Below are positions 44,214 through 51,782 of a stretch of 64,000 bases of DNA, one piece after another. The DNA comes from Citreicoccus inhibens (GTDB lineage Bacteria; Myxococcota; Myxococcia; Myxococcales; Myxococcaceae), in assembly GCF_019039035.1 (NCBI RefSeq), contig NZ_JAHNZT010000019.1, positions 1 to 64,000 on the forward strand, written 5' to 3'. Numbering within the stretch: position 1 is the first letter of the stretch; each line of letters begins with the position of its first letter. Position numbers and translations under genes: made by a program. The notes under the pieces were generated by a model. The model ran no database searches and was not told the DNA's origin. It worked only from the letters and a program-made list of their open reading frames with translations.

Positions 44214-45653
44214 ATGGCCCAAGCTCCCCGTGTCCGCTTTGCCCCGTCCCCTACTGGATACCTCCACATCGGAGGCGCCCGGACGGCCCTCTTCAACTAC
44301 CTCTACGCGCGCCGCTTCGGCGGCAACTTCATGCTGCGCATGGAGGATACGGATCAGGAGCGGTCCACCCCGGAGTCGGTGCAAGCCATCCTGGATGGAC
44401 TGAAGTGGCTGGGATTGGAGTGGGACGAGGGGCCCGGCAAGGAGGGCAAGTACGGCCCCTATTTCCAGACGCAGCGGCTGGACACGTACCGCACCCACTC
44501 CGAGCGCCTCATCGCCGAGGGCAAGGCCTTCCGGTGCTACTGCACCCGTGAGGACCTGGAGGCGCGCCGCGCCGCGGCCGAAAAGGAGAAGCGCGCGTAC
44601 AAGTACGAGGGCACGTGCCGCGAGTTGAAGGCGCCGCCCGCGGGCCGGCGCGTCGAGGACGCGGTGATTCGCTTCAAGATGCCCCGCGAGGAGGGCACCG
44701 TGTCGTTCAACGACAAGGTGCTGGGCGTCATCACCAAGCCGTACTCGGACCTGGATGACTGGGTCATGCTGCGCGCGGACGGCATCCCGCTCTACAACTT
44801 CGGCTGCGTCATCGACGACCACCTGATGGACATCACCCTGGTCTCGCGTGGCCAGGAGCACGTCAACAGCACCTTCCCGCAGCTCATGCTGTACCAGGCG
44901 CTCGGGTGGGCGCCGCCGGAGTTCGCGCACCTGCCGCTCATCCTCGGCCCGGATCGCGAGAAGCTCTCCAAGCGCAAGCACCCCGAGGCGGATGTGATGC
45001 TGCACAAGCGCAACGGCATCATGCCGGAGGCGCTCCTCAACTTCGTCATCCGGCTGGGCTGGGGCCACGGCAACGACGAGGTCATCTCGCGCGAGCAGAT
45101 GCTCGAGTGGTTCGACTTCGCGGACGTAGGCAGCACCTCGGGCGTGTGGAATCCGGAGAAGCTGCTGTGGCTCAACCAGCAGTGGTTCAAGCTGCTACCC
45201 CCGGCCACCGTCGCGGAGCGGCTCGTGCCCTTCCTGGAGGCCAAGGGCATCTCGGCCAGGGGCGACGCGCGCCTGGAGCCGCTGGTGTTGGCCCTGCGCG
45301 AGCGCGCGCGGACGCTGGAGGAGATGGCCACCACCGCGACCATCTACTTCCGCTCGGGCGTCACCTTGGACGAGAAGGCCGCGGCCAAGCACCTCACCGG
45401 GGACTCGCTCAAGCTGCTGGCCCAGGTGCGTGAGCAGCTCGCGGCCCTGCCCGCCTGGAGCACCGACGCGGTGGACGCCGTCGTGAAGGCCGTCAGTGAG
45501 CAGGCGGCCGTGGGCATGGGCAAGGTCGCCCAGCCGCTGCGCGTGGCCGTCACGGGCAACACCACGAGCCCGGGCATCGGTGAGACGCTCATGCTCGTGG
45601 GCCGCGATGAGGCCCTGCGTCGGATCGACTCGGCCCTGACGCGCACCGCCTGA
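44214..45653 (+). CDS. gltX: glutamyl-tRNA synthetase
   Basis: This class I synthetase attaches glutamate to tRNA-Glu, and in many bacteria also to tRNA-Gln for later amidation. The 479-residue protein has the N-terminal VRFAPSPTGYLHIGGARTALF with HIGG at 18-21 and the MRMEDTDQERST segment. The catalytic loop LGPDREKLSKRKHPEAD is a KLSKR form of KMSKS. A C-terminal anticodon-binding helical domain completes it. The chosen ATG 44214 is directly before the conserved motif. The next genes downstream include tRNA-Gln and two tRNA-Glu genes. Confidence 0.97.
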   Translation: MAQAPRVRFAPSPTGYLHIGGARTALFNYLYARRFGGNFMLRMEDTDQERSTPESVQAILDGLKWLGLEWDEGPGKEGKYGPYFQTQRLDTYRTHSERLIAEGKAFRCYCTREDLEARRAAAEKEKRAYKYEGTCRELKAPPAGRRVEDAVIRFKMPREEGTVSFNDKVLGVITKPYSDLDDWVMLRADGIPLYNFGCVIDDHLMDITLVSRGQEHVNSTFPQLMLYQALGWAPPEFAHLPLILGPDREKLSKRKHPEADVMLHKRNGIMPEALLNFVIRLGWGHGNDEVISREQMLEWFDFADVGSTSGVWNPEKLLWLNQQWFKLLPPATVAERLVPFLEAKGISARGDARLEPLVLALRERARTLEEMATTATIYFRSGVTLDEKAAAKHLTGDSLKLLAQVREQLAALPAWSTDAVDAVVKAVSEQAAVGMGKVAQPLRVAVTGNTTSPGIGETLMLVGRDEALRRIDSALTRTA

Positions 45654-45743
45654 GCCGGAGCGAATCCTTCAGCCAGCGGGCGCGTGAAGCCGGTGGACGC
45701 GCGCCCGCCCGGCGCCTATCTTCGCGAGCAATGATGCGACGGC

Positions 45744-45772
45744 TTGACACCCTGCGACGGCATTCCTATAAA
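45744..45772 (+). promoter_or_regulatory. near-consensus sigma-70 promoter
   Basis: TTGACA (45744-45749), a 17-base spacer, and TATAAA (45767-45772) make the best promoter match seen in the window. It lies inside the first codons of the longest reading frame of the next gene. A start near 45779 would make the GTG at 45791 the first usable start codon. It could also feed the tRNA genes about 420 bases downstream. Confidence 0.7.
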
Positions 45773-45790
45773 GCGCGCCCGCTCGGGGGG

Positions 45791-46144
45791 GTGCTGTTGG
45801 CCCTCTGGGTGACAGTGGCGGGAGCCGAGGTGGTCAGCGGCGCCCAACTTCCGGATGGTTCTCAGAAGGTCGGGGAGAATCGATACCGGGCGCCACGCGA
45901 CTTCGATGCGACGCTGGATTACTACAAGTCGGTGTATCCGGCTTCCAGCTACCCTCGGAAGTCGATCGTCAACCAGCCGGGCGTGAAGGCGGTCCACATC
46001 AGCAACCCCACGGGGAAGAACTTCGAGGGGCTGAATATTTACGAGGCGAACAACGAAGAGGTTCGCATCTACGTGGTGCCGCTGCAGCAGGCCCCGAAGC
46101 CGGTGAAGAAGCCGGAGTCGAAGCCAGGACGAAAAACGAAGTAG
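45791..46144 (+). CDS. small secreted protein of unknown function
   Basis: From GTG 45791 the product is about 117 residues, with a hydrophobic start (LLALWVTVAGA) and then a mature segment with the patterns RYRAPRDFDATLDYYKSVYP and NFEGLNIYEANNEEVRIYVVPL. It ends in a Lys/Pro tail (KPVKKPESKPGRKTK). Upstream ATGs at 45731 and 45734 would add 20 residues, including RRLDTLRRHSYKARPLGG, and give a better signal-peptide n-region. They lie before the -10 of the promoter at 45744, so the two start choices imply different promoters. No family was recognised. The lysine tail could bind peptidoglycan or nucleic acid. Confidence 0.65.
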   Translation: MLLALWVTVAGAEVVSGAQLPDGSQKVGENRYRAPRDFDATLDYYKSVYPASSYPRKSIVNQPGVKAVHISNPTGKNFEGLNIYEANNEEVRIYVVPLQQAPKPVKKPESKPGRKTK

Positions 46145-46197
46145 AAGTAGTTGAAGTTCGGCAGTCCAGTTGGTAGTAGAAGCGCCGCCGCAGTCCT

Positions 46198-46268
46198 TGG
46201 GGAATCGTCTAACGGCAGGACAGCAGACTCTGACTCTGCTTATCTAGGTTCGAATCCTAGTTCCCCAG
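46198..46268 (+). tRNA. tRNA-Gln (anticodon CUG)
   Basis: The acceptor stem TGGGGAA pairs with TTCCCCA. The anticodon stem GCAGA/TCTGC holds the loop CTCTGAC with anticodon CTG, reading CAG. The T arm CTAGG-TTCGAAT-CCTAG is intact. CCA is not encoded. It is the first of three tRNA genes downstream of gltX. Confidence 0.95.
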
Positions 46269-46343
46269 CTCAAGTCTCCGATTGACGCATGAAGGTGGAG
46301 ACGGTAGGAAGCGCTCGAAGTCAGAGCGTGTTGCAAACGTAAC

Positions 46344-46415
46344 GGCCCTGTCGTCTAGCGGTTAGGACGGTGCCCTCTCACGGCACAAACTCGGGTTCGA
46401 ATCCCGGCAGGGTCA
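46344..46415 (+). tRNA. tRNA-Glu (anticodon CUC), copy 1
   Basis: The acceptor GGCCCTG pairs with CAGGGTC (one G-U). The anticodon stem GTGCC/GGCAC holds CTCTCAC with anticodon CTC, reading GAG. The T arm TCGGG-TTCGAAT-CCCGG is intact with one wobble. CCA is not encoded. It is identical to the second copy at 46488. Confidence 0.96.
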
Positions 46416-46436
46416 CTCGCCGTTCGTGAGCGAAAG

Positions 46437-46468
46437 AAGGCCTCTAGAGGAATCTGGGGGCCTTTTTT
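46437..46468 (+). terminator. Rho-independent terminator after tRNA-Glu copy 1
   Basis: AAGGCCTC (46437-46444) pairs with GGGGCCTT (46457-46464) with one wobble, around a 12-base loop. The stem runs into a T tract to 46468. It lies between the two tRNA-Glu genes. Confidence 0.75.
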
Positions 46469-46487
46469 GTTGTAAGGCCAGGACATC

Positions 46488-46559
46488 GGCCCTGTCGTCT
46501 AGCGGTTAGGACGGTGCCCTCTCACGGCACAAACTCGGGTTCGAATCCCGGCAGGGTCA
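46488..46559 (+). tRNA. tRNA-Glu (anticodon CUC), copy 2
   Basis: This is an exact duplicate of the 72-base gene at 46344, with the same cloverleaf and CTC anticodon. A few flanking bases (C before; CTCG after) are also repeated. The terminator between the copies implies that each can be transcribed separately, or that copy 2 depends on its own promoter or read-through. Confidence 0.96.
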
Positions 46560-46571
46560 CTCGAAAGAACA

Positions 46572-46610
46572 CAGGGCTCCGAGGGAAACCTCGGGGCCCT
46601 GTTCGTTTTT
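46572..46610 (+). terminator. strong Rho-independent terminator after tRNA-Glu copy 2
   Basis: A 13-bp stem (46572-46584 with 46589-46601, one T-G wobble) is capped by a GAAA tetraloop. It is followed by TTCGTTTTT. It separates the tRNA cluster from the convergent response-regulator gene and may serve both strands. Confidence 0.9.
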
Positions 46611-46626
46611 GGCGCCCTGCCCCGCG

Positions 46627-47595
46627 TCAGCGCGCGGGGATGCTCTGACGGAAGGCCTCCAGCGCCCGGCCGAGCCGCTCCTGCGCGTGCTGGATGCCGC
46701 GGCGCAAGAGGAGCATGCGCACCTTCTCGGGCAGGACCCTCGCGCCTTGGTCTCCAGCGCCAAAGCCCACCAGGTCCATGCGCAGGGTGATGGCCTCCAG
46801 CAAGTCATTCAGGTCCGCGTCCGCGCCCGCCAGCAGGAGGACATCCGGTGGCTGGTTGTGGAGCCGCTCCGCCTGCGTGCGCCACTGCGGATCCCCCGTC
46901 TCCACCACCACGACGTCCGCGCCCGCGAGCTGCGGCGAGTACGGCGGCAGCCCCACCGCCTCGAAACCCGCGGCCTGGAGGAGCGACACCGCGTGCTCGC
47001 TGCCCACCACCGCGACGTGGCCCCGCTGGCCGGTTCGCACCGCATCCTCGTAGGCGCGCAGCTCGGCCTCGAGCGCGGCGTGCGCGGGCTCGGGCGCGTC
47101 GCGTCCGGCTTGCAGCAACGTCGCCGCCTGCCGAGCCACCTCCCGGGCCTCGTCGCGCGTGCGCACGCCTTGGACTCGCCGCTCCAGGGCCGCGCGCACC
47201 TTGGCGCGCAGCACCCGCAGGTCATCGAAGGGCTTGAGGATGTAGTCGCTCGCGCCCGCGGCGAACGCGGCGATGACGGACTCGCTGCTCGCGTAGCCGG
47301 TGATCATCACCGCCTCCAGCGCGGGCTGCAGCCGCCGAGCCTCGGCGATGAGCTCCACACCGCCCAGCCCCGGCAGGTTCTTGTCCGTCACCAGGACGTC
47401 GACACGCTGCTCCTTCAGGATGGACATCGCCTCCTCGGCGCTGCCCGCCAACACCACGACGAGGTCCGTCTCGCGCTCCAACAGGCGCGAGCAGATGTCG
47501 AGCACCACCGGCTCGTCGTCCACCACCATGACCGTCGAGGCGAGCGTCCCTCCCCCACCGCCTTCGCCCTCACCGGTCTCGAACGGGAGTTCCAT
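46627..47595 (-). CDS. response regulator with receiver domain and uncharacterised C-terminal region
   Basis: 322 residues from ATG 47595. The receiver (about 20-140) has VVDDEP, phospho-acceptor Asp71 in LVTDKNLPGLGG, a Thr at 99 and Lys121 in ILKPFDD. After a helical linker the C-terminal half contains a beta/alpha segment (RGHVAVVGSEHAVSLLQAAGFEAVGLPPYSPQLAGADVVVVETG) that looks like a second, degenerate receiver without a clear acceptor. A helical end follows. No DNA-binding motif was found, so it may act by protein contact. Confidence 0.85.
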   Translation of the reverse strand: MELPFETGEGEGGGGGTLASTVMVVDDEPVVLDICSRLLERETDLVVVLAGSAEEAMSILKEQRVDVLVTDKNLPGLGGVELIAEARRLQPALEAVMITGYASSESVIAAFAAGASDYILKPFDDLRVLRAKVRAALERRVQGVRTRDEAREVARQAATLLQAGRDAPEPAHAALEAELRAYEDAVRTGQRGHVAVVGSEHAVSLLQAAGFEAVGLPPYSPQLAGADVVVVETGDPQWRTQAERLHNQPPDVLLLAGADADLNDLLEAITLRMDLVGFGAGDQGARVLPEKVRMLLLRRGIQHAQERLGRALEAFRQSIPAR

Positions 47596-47667
47596 GAATT
47601 CGGAGGATCGCACAGCTCAGGTCCAACTTCGAGGGTGAGACTGCATGGGTCCGCTATGCTGGGCGGC

Positions 47668-48243
47668 GTGAGCTTCGAGGACGCGCTCCGGGACAACCGG
47701 GTGCCCCGCACGGTGGGCGATGTGACGCTGCGCTACGACGAAGCGCGTCTGGTGGGCGAGTCGCGTCCCGCCCCCTGGGTCCACCTGCTGCCCGCCTTCT
47801 GCGTGGCCCTGGCGGGAGGATGCACGTTGGGCGCCCTCACCCAGTTCGTCCGGGGCCAGAGCCTGCCCGGGCTGGGCGCCCTGGCGCTCACGGTCCTGGC
47901 CGCGGCGCTCCTGGGTTTCGCGCTCCAACTGGAGTCACGGCTGGGTCGGCGGCGCTTCGTGCTGCACTTCCGCACGGAGACGCTGCGACTGGAGACGCTC
48001 ACCTGGGCACCGGGCGGCACGAGAGCGGAGACCGTGCCCTTCGATGACGTGCGTGCGGTGCGCATCGTCGAGCGCTCCGGCCGAGGCTACGCGCTCGTCG
48101 TGGAGTATGGCCCCGAGGCGAGCCTCCGAAACGCGGTGCTCGTGCAAGGTGCGCGGCCCACGGAGGCCGAGGCGCTGCACCGCGTGTGGCGCATGCTGCA
48201 CAACGCCTTCGGGCTCAGGGGAGCGGGGCTCGCCGGAGGGTGA
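47668..48243 (+). CDS. membrane protein of unknown function, two predicted helices
   Basis: About 191 residues from GTG 47668. A soluble N-terminal segment is followed by two hydrophobic helices (VHLLPAFCVALAGGCTLGALTQF and LGALALTVLAAALLGFALQL). A C-terminal PH-like beta segment follows (RRFVLHFRTETLRLETLTW, PFDDVRAVRIVERSG, YALVVEYGPEASLRNAVLVQG). An in-frame ATG at 47656 overlaps a TATGCT (47655-47660) that could be the -10 element, so GTG 47668 is preferred. It is convergent with the hybrid kinase gene. No function is assigned. Confidence 0.72.
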   Translation: MSFEDALRDNRVPRTVGDVTLRYDEARLVGESRPAPWVHLLPAFCVALAGGCTLGALTQFVRGQSLPGLGALALTVLAAALLGFALQLESRLGRRRFVLHFRTETLRLETLTWAPGGTRAETVPFDDVRAVRIVERSGRGYALVVEYGPEASLRNAVLVQGARPTEAEALHRVWRMLHNAFGLRGAGLAGG

Positions 48244-49372
48244 GTTCGATCTCCGTGCCCTCGCCGGGCGTGGAGGCCAGGCGCAGCGCGCCGCCGAACT
48301 GGGCCACCAGCTCCCGGCAGATGGAGAGGCCCAGGCCGGTGCCCACGCCCACCGGCTTGGTGGTGAAGAGCGGCTGGAAGACGCGCTCCTGCAACTCGCC
48401 CGGGATGCCGCAGCCGTTGTCGACGACGGACAGGACGACGTCCTCCGCGCGCACCGTCCACCGCACCTCGATGCGCCCCGGACGGCCCGTGCCCTCCATG
48501 GCCTGCGCGGCGTTGACGATGAGGTTGAGCAGCACCTGGCACAGCTTCACCGGGCCGAACACGATGCGCACCGGCTCGCCGCTGCTCGTCAGCCGCGCGC
48601 GGTCTCGCACCTCGGCGCGCGCGAGCTTCACCGCGAAGGACACCACCTCCGAGACGTCCGCGGTCGCCTCCAGGTCCTCGCCTCGCGCCTGAGCGCGGAG
48701 ACCCAGCGCCACGCCGCGCAGGTGGTCAGCGCCGTCCGAGAGGTCCTTGATGAGCGCGGGCAGGTCCTCGACGGTGGAGGACACCTCGGGGTCTGGATCC
48801 TCCGCGAGGTGGCGCGACACGTATTGCACCACCCGCTCCATGTCCCGCTGCAGCGAGGCCACGTTCTGCGTGAGGTAGCCCACCGGCCCCATCAACTCGT
48901 GCGCGATGCCCGCCGTCACCTGGCCCAGCGTCGCCAGACGCTCCGACTTCATCATCCGCCCTTCGACCTCGCGGATGCGCAGCTCCAGTCGCGCGATCTT
49001 GAGCGCGTCCTCCAGCGCCGCGAGCAGCTCCGCGCGGTCCCACGGCTTCACGAAGTAGCGCGTCACCTGACCGCGGTTCACCGCGTCGATGACGGCCTGC
49101 ATGTCCGCGTACGCCGTGACGAGCATGCGCTTGGCGTCCGGCGCGATGGTGCGGGCGCGCTCCAAGAGCTCCACGCCGCTCATCCCCGGCATGCGCTGGT
49201 CGGAGAGCACCACCCCAATCTCGCCGCGCCGCTGCTCCAGCAGCGCGAGCGCTTCATTGGGAGACGAGCAACGGAAGATGCGGAAGCGCTGCCCGAAGTT
49301 GGCGTCGAACACCCTCAGGTTGAGGGCGTCGTCGTCCACGTACAGCACGGCAGGCAGTTCCGAGGCGTTCAT
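48215..49372 (-). CDS. receiver-histidine kinase hybrid
   Basis: 385 residues from ATG 49372, with GGAGGAG 4-5 bases upstream. An N-terminal receiver (about 7-125) has YVDDD, acceptor Asp58 in VLSDQRMPGMSG and FVKPWD. A coiled linker leads to an HisKA helix with His158 in LGQVTAGIAHELMGP. A complete HATPase domain follows: NLIVNAAQAME, VVDNGCGIP, FTTKPVGVGTGLGLS. Receiver-first hybrids typically receive phosphate from, or are tuned by, another kinase. No output domain is present. Its 3' end overlaps the convergent membrane-protein gene by about 29 bases. Confidence 0.92.
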   Translation of the reverse strand: MNASELPAVLYVDDDALNLRVFDANFGQRFRIFRCSSPNEALALLEQRRGEIGVVLSDQRMPGMSGVELLERARTIAPDAKRMLVTAYADMQAVIDAVNRGQVTRYFVKPWDRAELLAALEDALKIARLELRIREVEGRMMKSERLATLGQVTAGIAHELMGPVGYLTQNVASLQRDMERVVQYVSRHLAEDPDPEVSSTVEDLPALIKDLSDGADHLRGVALGLRAQARGEDLEATADVSEVVSFAVKLARAEVRDRARLTSSGEPVRIVFGPVKLCQVLLNLIVNAAQAMEGTGRPGRIEVRWTVRAEDVVLSVVDNGCGIPGELQERVFQPLFTTKPVGVGTGLGLSICRELVAQFGGALRLASTPGEGTEIELTLRRAPLP

Positions 49373-49531
49373 GGTGCTCCTCCAGACCGTGGCTCCCATA
49401 TCCGGAAGTCAGGCTGGTCGAGCCCAGAATAACGCGTCCCTCAGACATCGCCCCCGGGGCGTGTCGCACCCACTCCCCGTCCGGAGACAAGAGAGGGAAG
49501 GCGGTGCCGACGCGGCGGGCACTCCACCCCG

Positions 49532-49801
49532 TCAGGGTGTGGCGGCGTGCTCCAGCGCGCGCGCCACGGCATCCACCGAGTCGAAGCGGCCGCGCGGCAG
49601 TGTCCCCAATTGGGTGAGCAGCGGCGCGGGGGCTTCGTTCTCACGGGCCACCCAGGCCAGCTCCTCCGCGGTGAGCGGGAAGACCGCGCCAGTCAGGGCC
49701 TCTTTCAGCGAGGAAGCGAGGGAGGGAGCGCTTCCGACGCGAGACTCCGGCTCCGGCGCACCCGTGCCGCCGAGCCGCTCGCGTGACATGTCGTCGTTCA
49801 T
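49532..49801 (-). CDS. DUF2795-like small protein
   Basis: The 89-residue protein's C-terminal ~50 residues (FPLTAEELAWVARENEAPAPLLTQLGTLPRGRFDSVDAVARALEHA) match the short helical DUF2795 pattern. The N-terminal ~30 residues are polar and probably disordered. The start is ATG 49801. Function is unknown. A terminator-like hairpin on the opposite strand lies just upstream of it. Confidence 0.7.
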   Translation of the reverse strand: MNDDMSRERLGGTGAPEPESRVGSAPSLASSLKEALTGAVFPLTAEELAWVARENEAPAPLLTQLGTLPRGRFDSVDAVARALEHAATP

Positions 49802-49828
49802 TTGGTGGTGAAGTTAAGCAGCGAAAGC

Positions 49829-49849
49829 GCCGGCCTGCCGGCCTTTTTT
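49829..49849 (+). terminator. hairpin followed by T tract (plus strand)
   Basis: GCCGG-CCTG-CCGGC forms a 5-bp stem and is followed by CTTTTTT. It has the form of a small intrinsic terminator, but no plus-strand gene ends here. It would terminate transcripts antisense to the small DUF2795-like gene. Confidence 0.45.
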
Positions 49850-49970
49850 CAGCGCCTGTCGGACAACCGGGGGGACGAGCCCCCTACGTCCCCGGGTTAC
49901 CGGCTCCCCCGGGGCAGCCCACCGTACAACCACGGACACCCCTCGGAGGCTGTCTGGAAGGAGACAGGCC

Positions 49971-50189
49971 ATGGCGGAGCAGCGACGGGACGCGGCAGGC
50001 GGTGAGAACGGCTACGCGGAGAGGATTGAGCACGTGGAGGCCACGCGGCCCGAGCCCTGGCCCGGCATCCGCTGCCGCTCTCGCGAGCACGAGGAGGACC
50101 TGCCCACCGGCACGACACGCGATGAGCAGGCCCGCGTCACTCAGGCCCAGCGACGGCTGGAGGAAGACGTCGAGCCGCCGCGCCACTAA
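49971..50189 (+). CDS. small charged hypothetical protein
   Basis: The 72-residue protein is rich in Glu, Arg and Asp (for example REHEEDLPTG and RLEEDVEPPRH), with no hydrophobic core. It is probably disordered. AAGGAGA lies 6 bases before ATG 49971, which supports translation. No family was recognised. It is convergent with pdhC. Confidence 0.6.
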   Translation: MAEQRRDAAGGENGYAERIEHVEATRPEPWPGIRCRSREHEEDLPTGTTRDEQARVTQAQRRLEEDVEPPRH

Positions 50190-50211
50190 CGCGCGGCGGC
50201 CGAGACGACGA

Positions 50212-51777
50212 CTAGAACAACAGCCGCGTCGGGTGCTCGAGCAGGCCCTTCAGCTCGCGCAGGTACTCGGCGCCGGTGGCACCGTCGATGACGCGGTGGT
50301 CGCCCGAGAGCGTCACCGTCATCATCTTGCGGATCACCATCTGTCCCTCGCGCACCACCACCTTGTCCGCCACCGCGCCCACCGCGAGGATGGCCGACTG
50401 CGGCGGGTTGATGACGGCGATGAACTGATCGATGCCGTACATGCCCAGGTTGCTCACCGTGAGCGAGCCACCGCTGTACTCCTCCGGCTTGAGCGCCTTC
50501 TTGCGCGCGCGCTCGGCCAGGTCGCGAGACTCGGCGGAGATGGCCTGGAGCCCCTTCAGGTCCGCGTCACGGATGACGGGGGTGATGAGGCCGTCCTCGA
50601 TGGCCACCGCGATGCCCACATCCGCCGTGCCGTATTGGAGAATCTGATCTCCCGACAGCGCGACGTTGATCTTCGGAGAGCGGCGCAGCGCGATGGCCGC
50701 CGCCTTCACGATGATGTCGTTGACGGACACCTTGACGTCGATGGCCTTCGCGTCCTCGCGCACCTTGGTTGCCGCGTCCATCTCCACCTCGATGGTGAGA
50801 TAGAAGTGCGGCACGCCGGGCTTCACCTCACCCAGGCGCTGGCTGATGACCTTGCGCATGGTGGAGATGGGCATCGCCACCGGCTCGGGGCGCGCGCCCA
50901 CGGACCGCGTCACCGGCGTGGCCGGCTTCTTCGCGGCGGGGGCGGCGGCCTGCGCCGTGCCCTGCGTCAGCGCCAGCTCGATGTCGCGCTTGACCACGCG
51001 ACCGAGCGGACCGGAGCCCCGGACGCGCGACAGGTCCAGCCCACGGTCCTGAGCCATGCGCTTCGCCAGCGGGCTGGCGCGCACGCGCCCTCCCGTGGCG
51101 GCGGGGGCCACCACCGGCTTCGGAGCCGAGGGAGCCTGGGCCGGCGTCTGCGCCGCGGTCGGTGCCGCAGCCACGGCCGGCTTCGGAGCCGACGCGGGAG
51201 CGCCCTTGCCCGCCAGGTACGCGATGGGCGCGCCCACGGTGGCCATCTCGCCCTCGCCCACGACGATGCGCGCGAGCGTGCCGTCGTCGTACGCCTCGAT
51301 CTCCAGGTTGGACTTGTCCGTCTCCACCTCGGCCAACGCGTCGCCGGAGGAGACCTTGTCGCCCACCTTCTTCAGCCACTTGACGATCTTCCCTTCCTTC
51401 ATGGTCGGGGAGAGCGAGGGCATGAGCACCGCGATGCCCTCGGACGAAGCGGCGGGCGCGGCGGGAGCCGCGGCGACAGGAGCGGGAGCCGGAGCGGCGG
51501 GCTTGGCGGGCGCGGCGCTCGGGGCCGCGACCTTCTCACCCTTGGCCCCGAGGTACGCGATGGGCGCGCCCACGGTGGCCATCTCGCCCTCGCCCACGAC
51601 GATCTGCTGAAGCACGCCGTCGTCGTAGGCCTCGATCTCGAGGTTGGACTTGTCCGTCTCGACCTCGGCGATCGCGTCGCCGGAGGAGATCTTGTCTCCC
51701 ACCTTCTTCAGCCACTTGACGATCTTCCCCTCCTTCATGGTCGGGGACAGGCTGGGCATCTGGATGGGTGTGGCCAT
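50212..51777 (-). CDS. pdhC: pyruvate dehydrogenase complex dihydrolipoamide acetyltransferase (E2)
   Basis: E2 transfers the acetyl group from lipoate to CoA and forms the core of the complex. 521 residues from ATG 51777. Two tandem lipoyl domains (about 7-78 and 119-190) each have an ETDKSNLE lipoylation site (Lys43 and Lys155). Ala/Pro linkers separate them from a peripheral-subunit-binding domain (about 231-268, RASPLAKRMAQDRGLDLSRV). The catalytic domain carries SGDHRVIDGA (His494, Asp498). E1 genes are immediately upstream; no E3 gene is in the window. Confidence 0.96.
   Translation of the reverse strand: MATPIQMPSLSPTMKEGKIVKWLKKVGDKISSGDAIAEVETDKSNLEIEAYDDGVLQQIVVGEGEMATVGAPIAYLGAKGEKVAAPSAAPAKPAAPAPAPVAAAPAAPAASSEGIAVLMPSLSPTMKEGKIVKWLKKVGDKVSSGDALAEVETDKSNLEIEAYDDGTLARIVVGEGEMATVGAPIAYLAGKGAPASAPKPAVAAAPTAAQTPAQAPSAPKPVVAPAATGGRVRASPLAKRMAQDRGLDLSRVRGSGPLGRVVKRDIELALTQGTAQAAAPAAKKPATPVTRSVGARPEPVAMPISTMRKVISQRLGEVKPGVPHFYLTIEVEMDAATKVREDAKAIDVKVSVNDIIVKAAAIALRRSPKINVALSGDQILQYGTADVGIAVAIEDGLITPVIRDADLKGLQAISAESRDLAERARKKALKPEEYSGGSLTVSNLGMYGIDQFIAVINPPQSAILAVGAVADKVVVREGQMVIRKMMTVTLSGDHRVIDGATGAEYLRELKGLLEHPTRLLF
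51208..51423 (-). repeat. lipoyl-domain repeat, second copy within pdhC
   Basis: This encodes residues 119-190 of E2 and is a near copy of 51544-51759, at a 336-base offset. The protein segments are almost identical over the first 48 residues, suggesting recent duplication or gene conversion between the two lipoyl domains. Confidence 0.85.
51544..51759 (-). repeat. lipoyl-domain repeat, first copy within pdhC
   Basis: This encodes residues 7-78 of E2, with the lipoyl Lys43. It is the direct-repeat partner of 51208-51423. The differences are mostly conservative (for example KISSGDAI versus KVSSGDAL). Confidence 0.85.
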
Positions 51778-51782
51778 GAGCG

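Noticed and set aside
46198..46610. tRNA cluster as an integration site of a mobile element
   Set aside because: No integrase, direct repeat of the tRNA 3' end with foreign DNA, or composition shift is visible; the duplicated tRNA is complete in both copies.
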